Origin: Bacteroidota bacterium
GTDB lineage: Bacteria > Bacteroidota > Bacteroidia > Chitinophagales > Chitinophagaceae
DNA length: 64,000 nt
Direction: 5' to 3'
NCBI GenBank assembly: GCA_016711825.1
Contig: JADJSG010000006.1
Location: forward strand, 558,001 to 622,000
Shown: positions 6,876-15,000 of the stretch, one piece after another
Position numbering within the stretch: the first letter of the stretch is position 1
Layout: the number at the start of each line of letters is the position of its first letter
Notes under the pieces: model-generated
The model's input: only the letters and a program-made list of their open reading frames with translations
Database searches by the model: none
Told to the model about the DNA's origin: nothing
Translations under genes and position numbers: made by a program

Positions 6876-9800
6876 TTAACTGTAATCGTAGCGGTTGATG
6901 TACAACCTGCAGGGCTGGTACCTGTTACTGTATACGTTGTTGTTACTGCAGGGCTTACTGTTTGTACCGCTCCTGACAATGCGCCCGGATCATAAGTATA
7001 AGTACCACCACATGTTGCTGTACGGAAGGTATAATCAAAGCCAGGGAAGGCTCCATAACCAGGATTTGCATATAACTGACCATTTGCATAGCCACCAGCA
7101 ACGTCTCCGCCAATACATTGTCCGCCATTCGTTGATGTAAATACTAAATAATAAGTCGTACCAATAGATACTGGTACTGAAGGCCATGTTACATCTACAA
7201 ACGATCCTGAGGTACCTACTGCAGAACCACTAGCTAATAATACACCAGCTGCATTCGGTAAGTTAGTATATAACTGGATTGTTACTGTGCCAGAACCACC
7301 TGATTCAAGATATACGCCAGCACCACAAATCGTGTTTGAAGAAGGAATAAAGGATTGCGCTAAATCTGTTTGATTGAAATTTGCCATACAAGTATTGCTA
7401 ATCAATTGACTTTGATCTGTACCACTTGCGATTAAGCCACTAGCTGTAAGTGTTGTAGCATCGCCTTCACATATTGGATTGCTTGATGCAGATACGCTGA
7501 TCACTGGTATAGGATCAACTGTTACGGTAACAGGTACACGAACAGATGGGCAAGATCCTGCACCTGACCAGGTGATTATCACTTGACCGTTACCTGTTTG
7601 TACTCCAGATGTTGTAGTTCCGCCGGTAACACCACCAATATAGCTTGAACCACCACCAGCGCCTGCTGCATAGGCAGAACCGCCACCGTAGTAGCCACCG
7701 CCACCGCCAGCTTCATGATATTGACCAGTACCACCACCATCGCCTAAAGTTCCAGCGGCACTTGGTGTAGTACCAGGGAAACCGCCACCGATTTGTGTGC
7801 CGCCACCAGCTGCTACAGCCCATTGCAAGCTAATGCCATCGCTACCATTTAATCCACCACCGTTACCGCCAGTGCCATGGTTTGGACAACCTGTGTTGCC
7901 ACCTCCACCACCGCCAGCTACAATTACTCTATCTCCTAAAGCAGTACCTCCAACTCTTACGTCAGAAGCACCACCACCAGCACCAGCATATTGGCCTGCT
8001 GGAGCACCTCCATTATAACCTCCAGGAGATAAGCCTCCCATTACAATACCCGGTTTTTGACCAACAAATATATTTAAAACCTGACCAGGTGTTACTGCTA
8101 AGGTGCCTGTTGCATTACCACCTAAGCCACCATCTTCTTCAATTCCACCAGGGCAAGCATTTTCTGAAGGTCCAGCTTGAGCACCATAAGCGTTGATGGT
8201 TACACTTGTTACACCTACTGGTACTGTAAAGGTTTGCATAGATCCTGTATAATTAAAGGTTTGTGAACCACCAGGACCGACACCTTGAGTCTCAGCATAA
8301 TAAGTAGTTGTTACTGCAGGCGTCACATTAAGATTGGTTCCACTTGGCACCGTTCCAATTGCAACACCACCTGAAGGTACTGTGTACCAATTGATTGTAT
8401 TACCTACTGACACCGCATTCAAATCTGAATTACCTCCAACACAAATCACTGAAGGAGTTGCTGTTACTGGTGAAGGTGTAGGTGACAATGGGTCCACAGT
8501 TACTGTAATAGAACTTGTTGCCGTGCAACCAACACCGTCTGTACCTGTTACAGTATAAGTATTTGTAACCAAAGGTGCAAAAGAAACACCATCAGTTACA
8601 CCACCTGTCCAAATATATGATACAGCACCACCACCTGTTAATATCGTAGAAGAACCTTCACATAGAGGGTTCACTGAAGCACTCGCTGTTACCGTTGGAG
8701 AAGAAACAGTCACCGTTACAGGTACACGAGGATTTGATGGGCAAGTAACACTACCTGTCCAAGAAATAATTACCTGACCATTGCCTGAACGTACACCTTG
8801 GGTATTTACTAATATAGGACCTGATGAATAGCTGCTACCGCCGCCACCGCCGCCAAAGCCACCGCCGCCGCCGCCATAATAGCCGCCGCCACCGCCGCCG
8901 CCATATATACAAGCGCCGTTACCACCTAAGCCTAAACTACCGTTTTGACCACATCCTTGTCCTTGGTTATTACCAGCTAAGCCACCAGCTACTTGTGAAC
9001 CGCCAGTTCCTACATAGGAAGCTTGTTGACCACATTGCCATCCATCTGCACCAGTTAGGCCGCCACCGGCACCTCCCATCTCCATATTGCTAGCACAGTT
9101 ATAACCTGCACCACCACCACCACCAGCTACAACCAAACGGTTGGCTAATGCATAAGGTGCTACACGTACATCACTTGCTCCACCGCCACTGCCAGTGAAG
9201 TTTGTGCTACTACTCGCACCACCACCATTGTATCCACCTGCGGCATTTGGACCAGGTGTACCCTGACCTCCCACATACACATTCAATACCTGACCTGCAG
9301 TTACAGCTAAGGTTGTTTGGATATTTCCACCTAAACCACCAACACTAATGCCATTGCCCGCACCTTGAGCGCCAAATGCACTAACTGTTATTGATGTGAT
9401 ACCTGCTGGTACCGTAAAGGTTTGTAAACCACCAGTATAATTAAAGGTTTGTGAACCACTAGGTATATTTTCAAATGTTTCTACATAATAAGTCGTGGTC
9501 ACTGCCGGAGTTACTGGGAAGTTAGCACCACTTAAGCTTGTACCTATTGCTACACCGCCAGAAGGTACAGTATACCATGTTTGAATTGCATTCGCAATAG
9601 AAGTAGAATTTAACTGTGAAGTACCTGTTCCACAAATCGTTGAAGGAGTTGCTGTTACAGGATTTGGTGCTGCAGCTACCGGTGTTACTGAAATTAAGAT
9701 AGTTGAAGTTGCTGTACAGCCATTCGCTGAAGTTGCAGTCACTGTATAGGTTGTAGGTGTAACTGGCGAAACTGTTTGTATTGCACCCGATAATGCGCCT

Positions 9801-11023
9801 GGGTTATATAAAAATGAACCGCCGCCACAAGAATATGTACGGAAGGTATAATCAAAATTTGGGAATGGGTTATAACCTGCGTTCGCATATAACTGTCCGT
9901 TAGCATAGCCACCAGAAATATCACCTGCAACACATTGTGAACCATTTGTACTCGTTAATACTAAATAATAGGTAGTGCCAATTGTAACTGGAACAGGAGG
10001 CCAAAAAACATCAGCCCAAGTACCATCTGTTGCAACCGCAGAACCAGTAGCTAATAAAACACCTGCTGCATTCGGTAAATTTGTATATAATTCAATGGTG
10101 ACAGTTCCACTGCCTGCTGCATTTGAAACTAAAAATACACCTGCACCACACATTGAACTCACTGAAGGCACAAAAGATTGCGCTAAGCCAGTTTGAGAGA
10201 ATGTAGCCATGCAAGTATTATTAACCAATTGGCTCTGATCTACTGCGCCAGCACCCATATTCACACCTACTGCTGTTAGCGTAGTATTTGAACCAGCACA
10301 TACCGGATTTGTTGAAGCACTAACTGTTACCGTTGGAGATTGATTCACAGTAAATGTACCTACACTTGATCCAGAACCTGAAGGTGTTGTAACCGTAATA
10401 ATTCCTGTTGCACCAGCACCTGGAGTTGCTGTAATTTGATTGTTATTATTTACTACAAATGACTGTGCGGGTACCCCGCCAAAAGTAACAGAACTAGCGC
10501 CAGAAAAATCAGCCCCAGTAATTATAACAGGCGTAGAACCTGAACAACCTGATGATGGACTAAAACCAGAAATGGTAGGCGGGTTGACTACAAAATTTGA
10601 AATGGTAGCTGAAAAACCAGCACCTATTACAGAACCATCTGACGTAAATCGAATGGTAAGTGCCCCTGTTGTTGATGTAAGAACTGGAGGCAATGCTGCT
10701 CCACTGCCATAAAATAACTGAGGTCCACCTACACCAACCCCATCAAAAACGGTAACATAATCCCAACCACTTTCTGTTTGAAAAGCAGTAAAGGTTAATC
10801 GGGTAAAGCCTGATACTGGATTGATTACAGTATAACCATTGGCATTGTCTAAATAGTTACCTACTCCTCCATGATCGCAAATTGTACCTGAACTTGCAAC
10901 AATAGAATTGTTACCACTGTAAGGCACTGTGTAAGTACATTGTGCCTTAGCGTTGTTTGCAATACCGAAAATTGATATCGATATGGCCAACAGAAAAAAT
11001 AATTTTAAAGATAATTGTTTCAT
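6269..11023 (-). CDS. Giant modular surface protein A (frameshifted before its sorting domain)
   Basis: The frame has 1584 codons. The signal peptide is residues 1-27 (cleavage after NAKA). Domains: CUB-like about 30-148; IPT/TIG about 150-227 (begins PTISGFSPSSGCSGSTPVII); an anchor-like beta domain about 255-400 (begins DQSQLVNNTC); Ig-like CHU_C-associated units; ALK/LTK-type glycine-rich domain about 521-755; more Ig-like units; second glycine-rich domain about 918-1150; second copy of the anchor-like domain about 1200-1336; then the shared cassette from about 1385. The frame ends early with ITKMMMAV where the paralogs read ITKNDDGG, because an A5 tract is A4 here, so the sorting domain is lost. 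The gene lies 19 nt downstream of a small secreted-protein gene, probably one operon. Without the shift it would be a roughly 1.8-thousand-residue T9SS adhesin-like protein. Confidence 0.85.
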   Translation of the reverse strand: MKQLSLKLFFLLAISISIFGIANNAKAQCTYTVPYSGNNSIVASSGTICDHGGVGNYLDNANGYTVINPVSGFTRLTFTAFQTESGWDYVTVFDGVGVGGPQLFYGSGAALPPVLTSTTGALTIRFTSDGSVIGAGFSATISNFVVNPPTISGFSPSSGCSGSTPVIITGADFSGASSVTFGGVPAQSFVVNNNNQITATPGAGATGIITVTTPSGSGSSVGTFTVNQSPTVTVSASTNPVCAGSNTTLTAVGVNMGAGAVDQSQLVNNTCMATFSQTGLAQSFVPSVSSMCGAGVFLVSNAAGSGTVTIELYTNLPNAAGVLLATGSAVATDGTWADVFWPPVPVTIGTTYYLVLTSTNGSQCVAGDISGGYANGQLYANAGYNPFPNFDYTFRTYSCGGGSFLYNPGALSGAIQTVSPVTPTTYTVTATSANGCTATSTILISVTPVAAAPNPVTATPSTICGTGTSQLNSTSIANAIQTWYTVPSGGVAIGTSLSGANFPVTPAVTTTYYVETFENIPSGSQTFNYTGGLQTFTVPAGITSITVSAFGAQGAGNGISVGGLGGNIQTTLAVTAGQVLNVYVGGQGTPGPNAAGGYNGGGASSSTNFTGSGGGASDVRVAPYALANRLVVAGGGGGAGYNCASNMEMGGAGGGLTGADGWQCGQQASYVGTGGSQVAGGLAGNNQGQGCGQNGSLGLGGNGACIYGGGGGGGYYGGGGGGFGGGGGGSSYSSGPILVNTQGVRSGNGQVIISWTGSVTCPSNPRVPVTVTVSSPTVTASASVNPLCEGSSTILTGGGAVSYIWTGGVTDGVSFAPLVTNTYTVTGTDGVGCTATSSITVTVDPLSPTPSPVTATPSVICVGGNSDLNAVSVGNTINWYTVPSGGVAIGTVPSGTNLNVTPAVTTTYYAETQGVGPGGSQTFNYTGSMQTFTVPVGVTSVTINAYGAQAGPSENACPGGIEEDGGLGGNATGTLAVTPGQVLNIFVGQKPGIVMGGLSPGGYNGGAPAGQYAGAGGGASDVRVGGTALGDRVIVAGGGGGGNTGCPNHGTGGNGGGLNGSDGISLQWAVAAGGGTQIGGGFPGTTPSAAGTLGDGGGTGQYHEAGGGGGYYGGGSAYAAGAGGGSSYIGGVTGGTTTSGVQTGNGQVIITWSGAGSCPSVRVPVTVTVDPIPVISVSASSNPICEGDATTLTASGLIASGTDQSQLISNTCMANFNQTDLAQSFIPSSNTICGAGVYLESGGSGTVTIQLYTNLPNAAGVLLASGSAVGTSGSFVDVTWPSVPVSIGTTYYLVFTSTNGGQCIGGDVAGGYANGQLYANPGYGAFPGFDYTFRTATCGGTYTYDPGALSGAVQTVSPAVTTTYTVTGTSPAGCTSTATITVNVNAAPVVNATATPSTTCNLTSVNPCATGAVSYVWTGGLSNCTPFVATTTDTYTVTGTDGAGCTGTSSVTVTVTPASGVLAPTTSNQSQDHGDDFNINYYAANCDLIATVDDGAGGNVLGLTTSTVNVDATASFHNGQPFVRRWYQITPTTNGSADVKLYINQTDFDDYNAAVVAPYLPLPTGPGDAAGIANIRITKMMMAV

Positions 11024-11042
11024 GTTTAATTGATTTTGATAA

Positions 11043-11366
11043 TTATTTGTTTGATTTTGTTGAAATTAAATCTAAATGATCTACATATTTTTCGCCATAC
11101 ATTACATATAATGAATTTTTTCTGACACATGGTGATGCTTTATCATCTTTAATGTTTTTTTGAATTATGGATATTACTTTAGCATCGTCTAATTTGAAAT
11201 TTTCACCATAAAGAGCTGTTAATTGCTGTTGCAATTCAGGACAACTTTTAATGTTTTCCCTTTTAGCACGTTCACTATTTGCCTGTGAACCTAAACTACT
11301 CTTCTGTGCAAATGATACAGAAGTAGCAATGCACATGAAAAATAATGTGTGTATTATTTTTTTCAT
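11043..11366 (-). CDS. Small secreted protein upstream of giant gene A
   Basis: This 107-aa protein has a clear signal peptide (MKKIIHTLFFMCIATSVSFAQ, cleavage after SFA). The mature part of about 87 residues is charged, with two cysteines (KSCPELQQQL and SPCVRKNSLYVMYGEKY). I recognise no family. Its stop is 19 nt from the start codon of gene A on the same strand, so the two are probably co-transcribed. This could be a helper or a co-secreted component for the giant protein, or an unrelated exported protein; no such small gene with a signal peptide precedes genes B, D or E. Confidence 0.7.
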   Translation of the reverse strand: MKKIIHTLFFMCIATSVSFAQKSSLGSQANSERAKRENIKSCPELQQQLTALYGENFKLDDAKVISIIQKNIKDDKASPCVRKNSLYVMYGEKYVDHLDLISTKSNK

Positions 11367-11964
11367 ATTTTGGTATTTGTTGCTTACTCTTTGAAACGTT
11401 TTTCAGCATACACGTTGTTTTGGTAACAATCTGTAAATATTGTGCAAAATTTTTTAAATAACAATTTTTTTTCAAACTATTTTTTTTGCATAATAAAATC
11501 TTCGTTTGGTTAATACAAAAGATTTTATAATTTATTAAGTTATACCAATTTAAAAAATGGAATCGTCCGATGTTAATTTTATATATTAATATAAAATATT
11601 ATTACATTCAACATATACAAGAATAAGCTTTATAAAATTTTTGCATGTTTTATAAATACCCTTCGATTTCATTGGATATAAAGCCTTATTATAGTTGTGA
11701 AGAAATCAATAAAATTGTTAAAACTGTACCAAACACCTGCATTTATTAATTATTTCACCTCTATTTTGTTTACTTTATTTTCTATAAAAAATTTCTTAAC
11801 CCGAAAGTATTGAATAAAAAGTCTGAAAAAATCGGTATAATATCTACACCTAACATTAAAGTAATATCAACTGGAAAATTTTTAAAGTATCGTTTGTTTT
11901 ATACTCCCATATTTATTTCATTTTTTAAAACATGTCGAATACAACAGTATAAACTGAATTAAAA
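11367..11964. other. AT-rich intergenic region upstream of the gene A operon
   Basis: About 600 nt with no credible coding frame on either strand. It holds a diverged copy of the dispersed intergenic repeat (11801-11896) and presumably the gene A operon promoter near 11370-11500, although no full TTG-N19-TAnnTTTG match was found. It ends at the terminator of gene B. Confidence 0.6.
11801..11896 (-). repeat. Dispersed intergenic repeat, diverged copy
   Basis: It aligns over about 95 nt to the reverse complement of the copy at 46055-46163. The central TCGGTATAATA matches TTAGGTATAATA of that copy, with similar A/T-rich flanks throughout. It is the most diverged of the four copies listed. Confidence 0.5.
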
Positions 11965-12000
11965 ACAAAATGCCCATCCTTTTATAGGTGGGCATTTTGT
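11965..12000 (-). terminator. Hairpin terminator of giant gene B
   Basis: Same family as the gene A hairpin but with core TGCCCATCC/GGTGGGCA: arms 11965-11979 and 11987-12000, with one mismatch near the loop. The compensated C-G to T-A change at the same stem position (CGCCC to TGCCC and GGGCG to GGGCA) indicates that pairing is maintained. Confidence 0.75.
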
Positions 12001-12023
12001 CTAAATTTAGTTTGAAGTACTTA

Positions 12024-12037
12024 CTCAGTACTAGTTA
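12024..12037 (-). repeat. Heptanucleotide array at the 3' end of gene B (two units)
   Basis: Only two recognisable units, CTCAGTA and CTAGTTA. The second contains the TAG stop codon of gene B (12031-12033). It is the shortest array of the five. Confidence 0.5.
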
Positions 12038-15000
12038 TTCTTTTTCACTTTTTCAGTATAGATCATGTGTTTATTATCATAAACCTGTACAGTATACACA
12101 CCACTTGCGATTTCACCTAAGCTAAGCTGGATATTATTCATACCCACTGATGATTTAGCTTGTACTTGACGTATCACTCTGCCACTCATGTCAAGTAACT
12201 TAACAGTCGTGTTTTGTGCTGATGTTGCATACAAATCAATATTCAGGATATCAGTGGTTGGGTTTGGATAGATACTTACCGTACTACCATTCGCACCCCA
12301 GATCAAGTCTACGATTTGTGCATGTACACTCACCTTGTTGTCGATATCTACTTGTTGTAGTCTGTAGTAGTTATGGCCTAACGCAGGTTTGTTGTTCGTC
12401 GCTGTATAGCTTAATGCAGTGTTGCTGTTGCCATTTGGCGCCTTGCTTGATACTTTCGCTATCGTGCTAAAGCTGATACCATCTGTACTGTGTTGTAAGT
12501 TGAAATAAGCATTGTTTTGTTCGCTGCTTGTTATCCAGCTCAACTTGTCTGAACTTTCCAGTTTAGTACCGCTGAAGCTTGTTACCGTTACAGGTAATGG
12601 TACATTGCCAGGGTTCACACTGTGTACTCTGAATTGACTAAAGCTTGGTGTGTTGAAACTCAATTCCCAATAAGTACCATTCCAGCTTACCGCAGGAGTG
12701 ATCACAATTGGATTGTTGCCTAAACCGCCATCATCATTTTTCGTGATACGGATATTGGCAATACCTGCTGCATCACCAGGACCTGTTGGTAATGGTAAGT
12801 AAGGAGCTACTACAGCTGCATTGTAATCGTCAAAGTCTGTTTGATTGATATACAATTTCACATCTGCTGAACCATTTGTTGTTGGCGTGATTTGATACCA
12901 GCGTCTTACAAAAGGTTGACCATTGTGGAAGCTTGCTGTTGCATCTACGTTTACAGTACTTGTTGTTAATCCAAGTACATTACCACCCGCACCATCATCT
13001 ACCGTTGCGATCAAATCGCAGTTGGCTGCATAGTAATTGATATTGAAATCATCACCATGATCTTGTGACTGATTGCTTGTTGTTGGTGCTAATACACCGC
13101 TTGCAGGTGTTACCGTTACAGTTACACTGCTTGTACCTGTACAACCTGCACCATCAGTACCTGTTACGGTATAAGTGTCAGTCGTTGTGGCTACAAATGG
13201 CGTACAGTTTGTTAAACCACCTGTCCATACATAAGATACCGCACCTGTTGCACATGGATTTACCGAAGTAAGGTTACAGGTAGTACTCGGAGTTGCTGTT
13301 GCGTTTACAACTGGGGCTGGATTAACAGTTACAGTCACTGGTGTTCTTGTTGTTGAAATACAACCCAAACCACCCCATGAAATCACTACTTCACCATTGC
13401 CTGTTTGTACGCCTGTTGCAATTACAGGAGATGTAAGTGAACCTGTAAATGAAGAACCACCGGCTCCTCCACCGCCACCACCTTTGTTGTTGCCTGAACA
13501 ACCAACTGTACCCGCAGAACCGCCGCCGCCGCCGCCACCGCCTAAGAAGCCGCCGCCGCCGCCGCCACCACCGGGAACACTAGCTGCTCCAAAGCAGCAA
13601 CAAGATTGACCTGCTCCACCATTGGCACCTATTTCTGTAGCTGTTGTTAAACCAGGACTTCCAAGAAAACCTCCACAACCAATACCTGCTGCACCACCAG
13701 ATGGTCCAGCGGCGCCAAATCCACCACCACCATCAGGGGAAGTAGCTCCATTTGCACCATTGCCATCGCCAGTGCCACCATTACCACCATTTACATTATT
13801 GGGTTCGCAGCCGCCACGACCGCCACCGCCACCGCCAGCACCTACAATAACACGAGCTGCGGGCAATATTGAATTTAAACGAACATCACTAGCTCCACCG
13901 CCACCGCCAGCATCTTGATTGCCGCCAGTTCCACCGCCATTAAAACCAGCTGTTGGTGTTGCGCCTTGTCCTCCGACAAATATATTTAATACATCACCAG
14001 GTGTTACAGATAATGTACCTGAAGCAGATGATCCTAAACCACCTGATCCGCCTGTAGAAGCATTACCTCCTGTAGCACCAGAACCACCCTGGGCGCCTTT
14101 TGCCAATATTGTTACCGAAGTAACCCCTGGAGGTACAGTGAATGACTGCATACTTCCAGTGAATGAAAATGTTTGTGTACCTCCAGCTATTTCTTGCGTT
14201 TCTGCATAATAGGTAGTGGTATTTGCAGGTGAAACATTAAAGTTTACACCACTTAATGTATTGCCTAAACTAACACCGCCAGAAGGTACTGTATACCAAT
14301 TTATTGAATTGCCTGCGGAAACTGCATTTAAATCTGAATTACCGCCCAAACAAATAGATGTTGGGGTTGCTGTTACTGGGTTTGGTGCAGCAACTGTATT
14401 TACAGTAACTGTAACAGGAGTTCTTACAGTTGAAGGACATCCACCAACTCCACCCCATGAAATTACGACCTCACCATTGCCAGTTTGTACGCCTGTTGCA
14501 ATTACAGGAGATGTAAGTGAACCTGTAAATGAAGAACCACCGGCTCCTCCACCGCCACCACCTTTGTTGTTGCCTGAACAACCAACTGTACCCGCAGAAC
14601 CGCCGCCGCCGCCGCCACCGCCTAAGAAGCCGCCACCGCCGCCGCCGCCACCGGGAACACTAGCTGCTCCAAAGCAGCAACAAGATTGACCAGCTCCACC
14701 ATTGGCACCTATTTCTGTAGCTGTTGTTAAACCAGGACTTCCAAGAAAACCTCCACAACCAATACCTGCTGCACCACCAGATGGTCCAGCTGCGCCAAAT
14801 CCACCACCACCATCAGGGGAAGTAGCTCCATTTGCACCATTGCCATCGCCAGTGCCACCATTACCACCATTTACATTATTGGGTTCGCAGCCGCCACGAC
14901 CGCCACCGCCACCGCCAGCACCTACAATAACACGAGCTGCGGGCAATATTGAATTTAAACGAACATCACTAGCTCCACCGCCACCGCCAGCATCTTGATT

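Noticed and set aside
11367..11964. Searched for RNA genes (tRNA, 6S, riboswitch) in the long intergenic regions
   Set aside because: No cloverleaf, conserved riboswitch core or strongly structured GC-containing element was recognised. Only terminators and the dispersed repeat were found.
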